Assembly: GCF_045679555.1 (NCBI RefSeq)
Contig: NC_092092.1
Span: forward strand, 23,984,969-24,048,968
Length of the DNA stretch: 64,000 nucleotides
Direction: 5' to 3'
Source of the DNA: Salvelinus alpinus
Taxonomy: Eukaryota; Chordata; Actinopteri; Salmoniformes; Salmonidae
Shown here: piece by piece, positions 45,149 through 56,174 of the stretch
Layout: each line of letters opens with the position of its first letter
Numbering within the stretch: the stretch's first letter is position 1
Notes under the pieces: model-generated
What the model saw: only the letters and a program-made list of their open reading frames with translations
The model's database searches: none
Told to the model about the DNA's origin: nothing
Translations under genes and position numbers: made by a program

Positions 45149-48100
45149 ATGTGGCTGTTGATATTCTTAGCCTGGTTGGTGATATGGGCTGGAGGGACGT
45201 ACTGGTATCTTTTCGGCAAGCCAAGCCCTTTCTCTCTGGAGTCAGTGAGGCCTCCGGGACCCTGGGAGTTTGACCAGAGAAAGAGGGACAAAGTCATCAA
45301 ACAAGGTAAGGTAAAGCTCTGGGTTGATTATTTGACTATGACTGTGATTTTGGGAGCATTCTAATCAATCTCTGAGCGTTAGAAGAGATATCATGTATGT
45401 ATTGTCATCTAGGAGCAAAGACAAGGAATGCCCCAATGAAAATGAAATTTAGATGCCCTATGTTTATGACCATTAGAGGAAGATGGGGAATTTATGACAA
45501 CCACTTTTTGATCTGGAATTTTGTTTTCTGTCCAGGTTTCAGTGTTGACAAAGTGCCCCAGAACCTGGATGCCATAGTGATTGGTAGTGGCATTGGGGGC
45601 CTGACGGTGGCGGCCACGTTGGCCAAAGTGGGGAAGAAGGTCCTGGTCCTGGAACAGCATGACCAGTCAGGAGGCTGCTGTCACACCTACGTAGAGAAAG
45701 GATTTGAATTTGATGTTGGTAAGACAGAGGTCTTGTTCATTTGTATTTGTATTTATTAAGGATTCCTGCCAAGGCAGCAGCTACTATTACTGGGGTCCAG
45801 CAATATTAAGGCAGTTAGAGTGCATTCGGAATGTATATAGACCCCTTGACTTTTTCCACATTTTGTTACGTTACAGCCTTATTCTAAAATGTATTAAATG
45901 TATATTTTTACTCATCAATCTACACACAATACCCCATAATGACGAAGAAAAAAAGGTTTTTAGACATTTTTGCAAATTTATTAAAAATAAAAAAAACAGA
46001 AAAATCACATTTACATAAGTATTCAGGCCCTTTACTCAGTACTTTGTTGAAGCACCATTGGCAGCGATTACAGCCTCAAGTCTCCTTTGGTATGATGCTA
46101 CAAGTTTGGCAAACCTGTATTTTGGGACGTTTTCCCATTCTTCTCTGCAGATCCTATCAAGATCTGTCAGGTTGGATGGGGAGTGTCGCTACACAGCTAT
46201 TTTCAGGTCTCTCCAGAGATGTTCGATCATGTTCAAGTTCGGGCTCTGACTAGGCCATTCAAGGACATTCTGATACTTGTCCTGAAGCCCCTCCTGCATT
46301 GTCTTGGCTGTGTGCTTAGGGTCGTTGTCCTGTTGTAAGGTGAACCTTCGCCCCCAGTCTGAGGTCCTGCTCTGGAGCAGGTTTTCATCAAGGATCTCTT
46401 GATGAAATGTACTTTGCGCCGTTCATCTTTGCCTTGGTCCTGACTAGTTTCCCAGTCCCTGCCGCTGAAATTGTTCCAGGTTTCCTCCAGACGTGAAACT
46501 TGGCATTCAGGCCAAAGAGTTCAATCTTGGTTTCATCAGACCAGAGAATCTTGTTTCTCATGGTCTGAGAGTCCTTTAGGTGCCTTTTGGCAGTGGCTGT
46601 CATGTGCCTTTTACTGAGGAGTGGCTTCCGTCTGGCCACTCTACCATAAAGGCCTGATTGGTGGAGTGCTGCAGAGATGGTTGTCCTTCTGGAAGGTTCT
46701 CCCATCTCCACAGAGGAACTCTAGAGCTCTGTCAGAGTGACCATTGGGTTCTTGGTAACCTCCCTGACTAAGGCCCTTCTCCCTCGATTGCTCAGTTTGG
46801 CCGGGCGGCCAGCTCTAGGAAGAGTCGTGGTGGTTCAAAACTTCTTCCATTTAAGAATGGAAGGCCAATGTGTTCTTGGGGACCTTCAATGCTGCAGAAA
46901 TGTTTTGGATACCCTTCCCCAGATCTGTGCATCAACACAATCCTATCTCGGAGCTTTACAGACAATTCCTTCGACCTCATGGCTTGGTTTTTGCTCTGAC
47001 ATGCACTGTCAACTGTGGGAGCTTATATAGACGTGTGTGCCTTTCCAAATCATGTCCAATGAATTGAATTTACCACAGGTGGACTCTGTCACGAACCGGC
47101 TCGAAGTTCATAACAAAAGGGAGACAATGTGGAGATAAAGAATAACAAAATGTATTCATTAACTGAAGTAAAGTAAATACAATTAACAATGGTGTGTGTA
47201 ATCAGTAGTGTAAGTGAGTGGTTGCGTGTATACATATGATAATGAGGGGTGTTGAAAGGTGCCAACGCAAACAAACAAAACATCCACAAAAATGCCACAA
47301 CCAAAATCTGTAAGTGTGTCTGCATGGAGAGAGTCTTCTTATTGAATGGGGAAGAGGTGCATTTATCCTGGTGTGTCCCATTTCGCTGACGACCCTCACA
47401 GCCCCGCCCACCGACATCCTATTAAGGAAAACAAGAGCAAAGAGAGAGAATTCGGCAGACAGAGTGGGAGGGTCGTCACAACTCCAATCAAGTTGTAGAA
47501 ATCAAGTTTATTTTATATAGCCCTTCGTACATCAGCTAATATCTCGAAGTGCTGTACAGAAACCCAGCCTAAAACCCCAAACAGCAAGCAATGCAGGTGT
47601 AGAAGCACGGTGGCTGGGAAAAACTCCCTAGAAAGGCCAAAACCTAGGAAGAAACCTAGAGAGGAACCAGGCTATGAGGGGTGGCCAGTCCTCTTCTGGC
47701 TGTGCCGGGTGGAGATTATAACAGAACATGGCCAAGATGTTCAAAATGTTCATAAATGACCAGCATGGTCAAATAATAATCAGGAATAAATGTCAGTTGG
47801 CTTTTCATAGCCGATCATTAAGAGTTGAAAACAGCAGGTCTGGGACAGGTAGCACGTCCGGTGGACAGGTCAGGGTTCCATAACCGCAGGCAGAACAGTT
47901 GAAACTGGAACAGCAGCAAGGCCAGGTGGATTGGGGACAGCAAGGAGTCATCATGCCCGGTCGTCCTGACGCATGGTCCTAGGGCTCAGGTCCTCCGAGA
48001 GAGAGAAGGAGAGAATTAGAGAGAGCATACTTAAATTCACACAGGACACTGGATAAGACAGGAGAAGTACTCCAGATATAACCAACTGACCCTAGCCCCC

Positions 48101-51100
48101 CGACACATAAACTACTGCAGCATAAATACTGGAGGCTGAGACAGGAGGGGTCAGGAGACACTGTGGCCCCATCCGATGATACCCCCGGACAGGGCCAAAC
48201 AGGAAGGATATAACCCCACCCACTTTGCCAAAGCACAGAAACAGCTCAAGGATGATCAATGGAAACAGGATGGACCTGAGCTCAATTTTGAGTCTCATAG
48301 CAAAGGGTCTGAATACTTATGTAAATAAGGTATTTCTGTTTTTTTATTTTTAATACATTTGAAAAACCTCTTTTCAATTTGTCATTATGGGGTATTGTGG
48401 GTAGATTGCTGATGATTTTATTTATTTAATCCATTTTAGAATAAGTCTGTAACGTAACAAAATGTGGAAAAAGTCAATGGGTCTGACCACTTTCCGAAGA
48501 CACTGTATATACAATTTAAAATATTACATGACATTGCATTTCATAATACTTTTCACAACACATTAAGGGTGTTCCCTCAGGCCACTACTTTACTTCCATA
48601 AATCTACAATACAAAATCCACGTGTACGTGTGTGTACAGTGCATGTCTTATCATGTGTATGTGTGTCTGTGCCTGTGTGTCTCTTCACAGTCCCTGCTGT
48701 TCCATAAGGTGTATTTTTATCTGTTTTTTCAAATCTGATTCTACTGCTTGCATCAGTTACCTGATGTGGGATAGAGTTCCATGTAGCCATGGCTCTATGT
48801 ACAGTAGTACTGTATGCCTCCCATAGTTTTTTCTTGACTTGGGGATTGTGAAGAGACATTTGGTGGAATGTCTTGTGTGGTATGCATGCGTGTCCGAGCT
48901 GTGTGCTAGTCGTTTAAACAGACACCTCAGTGCATTCAGCAAGTCAACACAGACTTCTCCCCATCTTAGCTACTATTGTATCAACATGTTTTGACCATGA
49001 CAATTCACAATTCAGGGTTACTCCAAGCAGTTTAGTCACCTCAACTTGCCTCAATTTCCACATTATTTATTACAAGATTTAGTTGAGGTTTAGGGTTTAG
49101 TGAATGATTTGTCCCAAATACAATGCTTTTAGTTTTAGAAATATTTAGGACTAACTTATTCCTTGCCACCCATTCTGAAACTAACTCCAGCTCTTTGTTA
49201 AGTGTTGTAGGGATTTAACTCCCTGTAGTAGCTGACATGTATAGTGTTAAGTCATCCACATACATAGAAACAGTGGCTTTACTCAAAACATGTAATTAGT
49301 AAAGACTGAAAAAAGTAAGGGGCCTAGACAGCTGCCCTGGGGAATTTCTGATTCTACCTAGATTATGTTGGAGAGGCTTCAATTAAAGAACACCCTCTGT
49401 GTTTTGTTAGACAGGTAACTCTTTATCCACAATATAGCAGGGGGTGTAAAGCCATAACACATGCGTTTTTTCAATCAGCAGACTATGATCGATAATGTCA
49501 AAAGCTGCACTGAAGTCTTAACAGGACAGCCCACACAATCATTTTATCATCTATTTCTCTCAGCCAATCATCAGTCATTTGTGTAAGTGCCGTGTTTGTT
49601 GAATGTCTTTCCCTATAAGCATGCTGAAAGTCTGTTGTCAATTTGTTTACAGTAAAATAACACTGTATCTGGTCAAACACAATTTTTTCCAAAACTTTAC
49701 TAAGGGTTGGTAACAGGCTGATTGTTCGCCTATTTGAGCCAGTAAAGGCAGCTTTACTATTCTTGGGTAGCAGAATTACTTTTGCTTCCCCCCAGGCCTG
49801 AGGGCACAGACTTTCTAGTAGGCTTAGATTGAAGATATGGCAATATTGTCCTCAGTAATTTTCCATCCAAGTTGTCAGACCCCGGTGGCTTGTCATTGTT
49901 GATAGATAAGAATACTTTTTTCGCCTCTTCCACACTCACTTTACAGAATTACAATGCTTGTCTTTCATAATGTTATCAGTTATACTTGATTGTGTCAGCA
50001 TTTGGTTGTTAACATGTCATACCTAAGTTTGCTAATCTTGCCAATTAAAGAAATGGTTAAAGTAATTGGCAATATCAGTGGGTTTGTTATGAATGAGTCA
50101 TCTGACTCAATGAGTTTGAGTTAGCTTTTTTGCCCAAAATTTCATTTAAGGTGCTCCAAAGCTTTTTCCTATAATGTTTCATGTAATTTATCTTTGTTTC
50201 ATAGTATAGTTTCTTCTTCTTTTTATTCAGTTTAGTCACATGATTTCTCAAATTATAGAACATTTGCTAATCGGTTGTGCAGCCAGACTTATTTGCCATT
50301 CCTGTTGTCTCATCCCTCTCAACCATAAAATGGTTCAATTCCTCATCAATCCACGGGTTTAACAGTAATTTTCTTAATGGGTGCAAGCTTATTAGTAACT
50401 GAAATAAGTAATTTCATGAATGTGTCAAGTGCAGTTTCTGGTTGTCATCATTACAAACCACAGACCAACAAGTATCCTTAACATCAACAACATAGGAATC
50501 CCTACAAAACTTATGTTTGACCTCTTATACACTATATTAGGTCCAGCCTTTGGAACTTTGGTTTTCCTAAATATGGCTACTATATTGTGATCACTACATC
50601 CGATGGATTTGGATACTGCTTTAAAGCAAATTTCTGCTACATTAATAAATATGTGATCAATATATGTTGTTGATTTCATTACGATCTTATTTGTAACTAC
50701 CCTGGTAGGTTGACTGATAACCTGAACCAGGTTCCAGGCACTGGTTACAGTTTGAAGCTTTTTCTTGAGTGGGTAGCTTGATGAAAGCCAGTCAATATTT
50801 AAATCACCCAGAAAATATACCTCTCTGTTGATATCACATACATTATCAAGCATTTCACAGATGTTATCCATATACTGACTGTTAGCACTTGGTGGTCTAT
50901 AGCAGCTTCCCACAACAATGTGCTTTAGGTGAGGCAGATGAAACTGTAGCCATTTTCATTCAACAGTAATTAACATGAGATCCTCTCTAAGCTTTACAGG
51001 AATGTGGTTCTGAATATAAACAGCAACACCTCCACCATTGGCATTTCTGTATTTTCTGTAAATGTTATAACCATGTATTGCTACCACTGTATCATCAAAT

Positions 51101-54100
51101 GTATTATCTAAGTGAGTTTCAGAGATTGTCAGAATATGAATGTCATCTGGTTACTAGCAAATTATTGATTTCATGAACCTTGTTTCTTAAGCTACATATG
51201 TTAAACGTGGGCTATTGTTAGCACTTTTTTAGGATGCTTGATTGTTTTCATTGCTTTACTGGGAAGCTTAGTAGGAGTAGACATGCTCATGTTATTTATG
51301 TTAGTGCAGGGTGAGCTGCACACAGTGGACTTCCTACTAGGGCACACTGCCTCAGTGCTAACAGTATAACTCTGGTTCATAGGCACATGATTACTGCATA
51401 CAATAGCTGTAGGATCAGCAGAGGCATTCAGGGCAGCTAGATTTGTTTCCTTACATTTTGTCTACCAACGCTCATGGGATAATGTACATTTGCTGAATCA
51501 TTATGACAACTCAGCGACACAATGGTAGGGATTAACCAAGCTGGGCTTTGGGTCATTGTTTTGGCATTCTCACACTGATAACTTGTATTCAATAGACCAC
51601 ATGTCATTGAACGTTTACTATGACTTATTCCAAGTATTCAATGTATCATGCATTGCTTTGGAGTGAACACATTTGAAATGAGCACAAATGCCATCTAAAT
51701 GTAATTAATTCACAAACAAGAAGCTGTGTTGAGAAGAAGGGCCTGCTTCTTTCTCTAAAAGCTAGATGGGCATTTGGCAAAGTCAAAATTGGCTATATCA
51801 TGAAAATGTACATTGGTCTTAATTTAAGGTTAGGATTAGGCTCATGTTAATTTAGCAATGTGATTAAGGTAAGGTTTAAAATCTTTAAGAAGATTAATTG
51901 TAGAAATAGGCGGGTTTATGTTTTTGCCATTTGCCCAGATAGTGGCGCCCCAGTCAATGGCTTTGTGACCTGATGTAACATCTTATTGAAGCATGATTTA
52001 TCCCCATTGTCCCATCCAGGTCTCCACTTCATCGGCCAGCTTCATGAGAACAGTCTGCTGCGTATTGCCTTCGACCAGATCACCGAGGGCCAGTTGGAGT
52101 TTGTGGAGCTGGACCAGCACTTTGACACCATCCAGATTGGTGAGGGAGAGGACAAACGCGAGTACACCATCTTCTCTGGCAAGACAGAGATGGAGGCTCA
52201 CCTGAAAAATCAGTTTCCAGACGACGTCACTGCCATTGAAACTTTTTTCAAAATCATGAAGGTACTTTCTTTTTTTCATTTCAGGGGTTTTGTTGGTAAT
52301 GAGAACACTGAAGTGATCAAATGAGTATCGACAGTATGGTAGTCACCTGAACCCATCACCTAGCGACCTCATCAAGAGATTTGGATCTCTTGGCGTAACA
52401 GCTGAGACATTTGGTTGACAGTCCCAAGTTCTTAGGTTCAAGCCCTGGTTGGGACTACCCTCTGACTTCACTACAGTATAATAACTTTTTACCTCAAATG
52501 TCCTTTAATATCATGCCAGGTGTCAGCCAAGAAGACTCACTATCTGGCCTCTCTGAAGCTGATCCCCCAGTGGCTGGCTCTGTTCTTGCTGAAGTCCGGC
52601 ATCACACACCTCTGCTCCTCCATCTTTACCCTCTCTGGTACTGGAGCTACAGACCTGGTGAGCACCTTGACCACCAACAAGGACCTTCACGTCATCTTCA
52701 GTTACCTCTTCTACGGTACTTGGTCTTAACGTTCTAGATTCTATTGTATTGCATTCTATACTAAACTATACTATTCCTATTTCTATTACTATTTCTAATA
52801 TTTCAGTATTATTATATATATTCAGAATGATATTCTATGCTTGGAAAGAGCCCAAGACAAACTGAGCCACAACTGGACTATGGCAACCAAGGAATATCTG
52901 TCATAATTCATGAAATAGAACTGAGGTAGCTAATAGTTTATTTTTTGTTTCCCCCCCCCCCCCCCCAGGTGTCCCCCCCAAGGATTCCAGTGTTATGATC
53001 AATGCTCTTCTGTTGCACCACTACAAGAGAGGAGCGTACTACCCTAAAGGAGGAGCCAGTGAGATCTCCTACCACATCATCCCTGTCATCCAGAAGTCTG
53101 GAGGCAACGTCCTGGTCAGAGCACCTGTCACTCAGATCCTGGTCAACAATGACGGGGCAGCATATGGTGAGAATACAGATATTGTCCATATCCGTTTCAC
53201 AATGGACAAGTTTTAATACTCACCACTGCATCAAAAGCTTGGTCCTCATTGAAGTCCTGTAGATCACTTCATTACTTCCTTTTAGTTTACAAAGCTCTAC
53301 TACACAAGCTTCCAACTGACTTAACTTCATTGCTGAAGTATAAAAGAATGAGCTACCAAACCCACTTGCAGGGTTGGTTAACTCTTGAGGTCCCTCTGGT
53401 CTTGACCAATTTACGTAAATCCTCCTTTAGTTTTAGTGCCCCCCACCTGCAAAATTCCTTGCATCTTGATTCCCTGGTGCCGCTAGGGAAGTTTAGGACT
53501 CTGGTGTTAAATGAATTAATTGAGGATTGCAGTTGTTTTGATTGATTGTAATGGTTTATTGGTTGAAATTGTAGTATTGTAATTGTACCTTGTAGGTTTT
53601 TTATTCTTGTTTTATTTGGAATGTTCATTTTCTTGATTGTAAATATGTTTGTACATAGGGCACCATTGTGAATGATACTCTGGTCTCAATTGGGCTCCCC
53701 TAAATAAATAAAAGTAAAAATATATATATTTTTCCTTTATTTAACTAGGCAATTCAGTTAAGAAGAAATTCTTATTTACAATGACGGCCTACAGCGGCCA
53801 AATCCGGACGACGCTGGGCCAATTGTGCACCGTCCTATGGGACTCCCAATCACAGCCGGTTGTGATACAGCTTGGAATCGAACCAGGGTGTCTGTGCTGA
53901 CTCCTCAAGCACTGAGATGCATTGCCCTAGACTGCTGATCCACTCAGCTGACAATCATGATATGGTCCATATCCATTTCACAATGGACAAACAGAGTCCT
54001 ATTGTAATGATTCAGTCCCTGAAACATAGGACAGATGTGAAAACTATAATAACAGCCCAAAGACAAATGACATGCACAGTCCACACAGTCTCCCCTTGTT

Positions 54101-56174
54101 GTGCTGGGAGAGTAAGTGTCCCATCGCTTATTTCCGCATGCAAGAATTACGAAGACTTAAAGAAGCTTGTTCTATTTCTAATCACAAAATATATTTCCAT
54201 GAGGAGATCATGTTGATATTTCAAAGGCATACAATGTCTTTCTGAGTCTTCTCCTGTTTGTTTCCATTGCCAGGTGTAAAGGTGAGAAAGGGACAGGAGG
54301 AGGTGGAGGTACATGCTCCTGTGATCATCTCCAACTGTGGTCTGTTCACCACCTTCCAGAAATTACTGCCCCCTGAGACCCAGACCAAGCCAGGTGAGCT
54401 ACACTGACAAACTAACAGCATATAGGATTTCAATCAGTTGATTGATTGATTGATCAGTCGATAGGTGTTGCCTTATAATGTTCTATCTTACTACTGTAAA
54501 GTCTTGCTATGGGTTGATGGTAAAACACTTTTTTTGCTAACAGACATCCAGGAACGTTTGGACATGATGAAACATGGCAGAGGATCATTATTGGTCTTCT
54601 CTGGCTTTGATGGAACCCAAGAGGAGCTGGGTATTGTCTCCACCAACTTCTGGCTCTTCAAAAATAATGATATGGATGGCTCGTAAGTACCAGGCACCGA
54701 ATCCTCTTTCAGAATTGAAATGATATGATATCGCCCTCTGTACTCACAAGGTGGCGCTGCTGCATAAACAATGAGTACAAGCAGTTACTATGGCATCACT
54801 ACATAGCCTACAGTCATATATGGAGATTAGTTTCATTGATGCATCATCACTCCAGCATTCTCCAGATGTTTACAGCCTTGTTGTTTTGTGTAGAATGGAT
54901 GGGTTCTTTGCCATGAGTAAAGAGGATGCACCTGATAACATCCCTATGATGTTCATCACCTTCCCCTCTGCCAAAGATCCTACTGCCAAGACGAGACACC
55001 CAGGTAGGATAATGTACCAATGAATATCAAAGATAATGCAGTCAAAGTGTGTGTACTTCTTTGTGCCACAAATACGCTGCAGATGTGTCGGATGTATACC
55101 ATGTTACATTTCCAGGGAAATCCTGCATGACGATATTGACCATGGTGAAGTACGAGTGGTTTGAGGAATGGGCAGATACCTCAGTAAGGAAAAGGGGAGA
55201 TGACTACATCAACTACAAAATGAAATTTGCAAACAATCTCTTTGACTGGGCGTGCACCCTATTCCCCAAGCTGAGGGAAAAGGTATGAACAAGTGTTTTT
55301 CAATTAACATACAGTAGTGTATATTGTCTCTCTCTCTGTGCCTGTCTGTGTTTGTGGCTTTTTAGAGGTTAATCCATGTTAATTGATAACGTCTCTATGC
55401 TCTGTTTGTTTCCAGTTGGTGTTCCAGGATGTTGCGACCCCCCTGACTAACATGCACTACCTGGGAGCCCAGCGCGGGGCCATGTACTCTGCTGAGCACA
55501 ACCTGGACCGCTTCCATGCTGAGGCTGTGGCCAGGAACCGCTGCTCTACCCCTGTCAAAAACCTCTTTATCTCAGGTAACACTCCTGGAACTTCTCCTCT
55601 AATGCTTCTCCGTAAAGATTCAATCATTTATAAAGTGAGACAAAATGTGCATTAGCCGTAAAGTCTATTTTGTATGAGCTATATAGTCAAATTTTGTGAA
55701 GAATATTTACAGTTACAAACTCGTTTGATTTAAAAAAAAAAATGTACTGGATGGCAGATAACCTACTAGTTTAGAGTATTGGGCCAGTAACTGAAAGGTT
55801 GCTGGTTTGAATCCCCAAGCTGACTAGGTGGGAAAAATATGTTGATGTGCCATTGAGCAAGGCACTTAACCCCAATTGCGCCTGTAAGTCGCTCTGGATA
55901 AGAGCGTCTGCTAAATTATGTAAATGTACTGTATGTGAGGGAGCTTGCATGTCTTCAGGCCATCTTTGCCTTATCTTATATGGTTTGTGTGGATGTACCT
56001 TTTCCAGGGCAGGATGTGTTCAGCTGTGGGATAGCAGGAGCGTTGCACGGGGGTCTCCTGTGTGCCTCCACAGTCCTGGACCACATTGTCTACATCGACC
56101 TCCTCTTCCTCAAGAAGAAGCTGAAGAAGCAGAAAGTCAGAAAGATGGCCAGGCTGGTTAAGAAGCTCGAGTGA
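45149..56174 (+). CDS. retsat: All-trans-retinol 13,14-reductase (retinol saturase), 11 exons
   Basis: Exons: 45149-45305, 45536-45718, 52020-52261, 52520-52715, 52969-53166, 54274-54393, 54544-54682, 54894-55003, 55116-55282, 55416-55575 and 56008-56174 (TGA). All introns are GT/AG and the phases fit, giving 612 residues against about 610 in mammals. The enzyme saturates the 13-14 double bond of all-trans-retinol at the endoplasmic reticulum membrane. The N-terminus is a hydrophobic signal/anchor ([16 protein letters not shown]). A dinucleotide-binding fold follows, with GSGIGG at 69-74 and the acidic residue of VLVLEQHD at 92, binding FAD. Conserved downstream blocks include [60 protein letters not shown] and [20 protein letters not shown]. 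The C-terminus is lysine-rich ([20 protein letters not shown]), consistent with ER retention or membrane contact. The ATG chosen gives the family length. Intron 2 is about 6.3 kb because of nested transposons. No disabling change was seen; it looks functional. Confidence 0.95.
47087..47480. mobile_element. Solo LTR, 394 bp
   Basis: Ends TGTCACGAAC...GGTCGTCACA (TGT...ACA). ACTC is duplicated on both sides (47083-47086, 47481-47484), and removing the segment restores the Tc1 sequence GGTGGACTCCAATCAAG. Confidence 0.8.
47502..48236. mobile_element. Dispersed salmonid repeat, 735 bp
   Basis: It starts TCAAGTTTATTTTATATAGC and contains the familiar CAGAAACCCAGCCTAAAACC and TGGCCAGTCCTCTTCTGGCT stretches. 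AGAAA flanks both sides (47497-47501, 48237-48241) and the Tc1 sequence is continuous across it. Probably a retroposed piece of a longer element; the class is not certain. Confidence 0.65.
51481..52019. repeat. End of retsat intron 2, with a dispersed repeat
   Basis: Bases 51776-51945 are the second copy of the repeat seen at 175-360. The remainder up to the exon 3 acceptor (CCCATCCAG, 52011-52019) is unassigned. Confidence 0.45.
52951..52968 (+). promoter_or_regulatory. Unusual 3' splice site of retsat exon 5: 16 Cs then AG
   Basis: The polypyrimidine tract is an unbroken C16 directly before AG, preceded by a T-rich stretch. The exon itself begins GTGTCCCCCCCAAG. Confidence 0.75.
53215..53715 (+). 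mobile_element. 3' end fragment of a LINE in retsat intron 5
   Basis: The 53249-53545 frame reads as the C-terminus of a non-LTR reverse transcriptase ([40 protein letters not shown]). It is followed by a 3' UTR ending GGGCTCCCCTAAATAAATAA. It is 5'-truncated. Confidence 0.65.
53722..53945 (-). mobile_element. HpaI-type SINE in retsat intron 5
   Basis: On the minus strand it has a tRNA-like head near 53945, a GGTTCGATTCC B box, the CACAATTGGCCCAGCGTCGT body and the HpaI tail CTTAACTGAATTGCCTAGTT. Its tail abuts the LINE fragment. Confidence 0.82.
55745..55928 (+). mobile_element. tRNA-derived SINE in retsat intron 10
   Basis: A-box-like TAGTTTAGAGTATTGGGCCA and B-box-like GGTTTGAATCCCC are correctly spaced. 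They are followed by GCAAGGCACTTAACCCCAAT and the conserved teleost tail GATAAGAGCGTCTGCTAAAT. Confidence 0.75.

Larger units (their letters stand above)
45818..48505 (-). mobile_element. Tc1 element of the second family, with two later insertions
   Basis: TA (45816-45817) precedes GAGTGCATTCGGAATGTATA, the usual CAGTGCATTCGG with its first base changed. The right end is the inverted CAGTGTCTTCGGAAAG beside TA (48506-48507). The transposase relic is on the minus strand (46388-46711 with [21 protein letters not shown]-terminal part about 46740-46980, [20 protein letters not shown]). A solo LTR and a 735-bp repeat sit in its N-terminal side at 47087-48236. Confidence 0.88.
45735..51480 (-). mobile_element. 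Decayed CR1/L2/Rex1-group LINE filling retsat intron 2, interrupted by Tc1
   Basis: The 3' end is at 45735-45817 (CTGCCAAGGCAGCAGCTACT, then CCAGCAATATTAAGGCAG). The sequence resumes at 48508 beyond the Tc1. Minus-strand fragments: C-terminal region at 48590-48942 (GRHTVL..., [17 protein letters not shown]); RT region from about 49000 to 49940 ([20 protein letters not shown], then [20 protein letters not shown]); endonuclease region at 50425-50913 ([36 protein letters not shown]). The 5' end is near 51480. Multiple stops. The LINE is antisense to retsat. Confidence 0.75.

Noticed and set aside
45128-45364. Longer retsat N-terminus starting upstream at 45128
   Set aside because: The upstream codon is TTG, not ATG. 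The ATG at 45149 gives the family-like hydrophobic start and length.
48632-48826. Plus-strand ORF with cysteine-rich [10 protein letters not shown] start
   Set aside because: It lies in a GT-rich simple sequence within an antisense LINE relic and has no homology.
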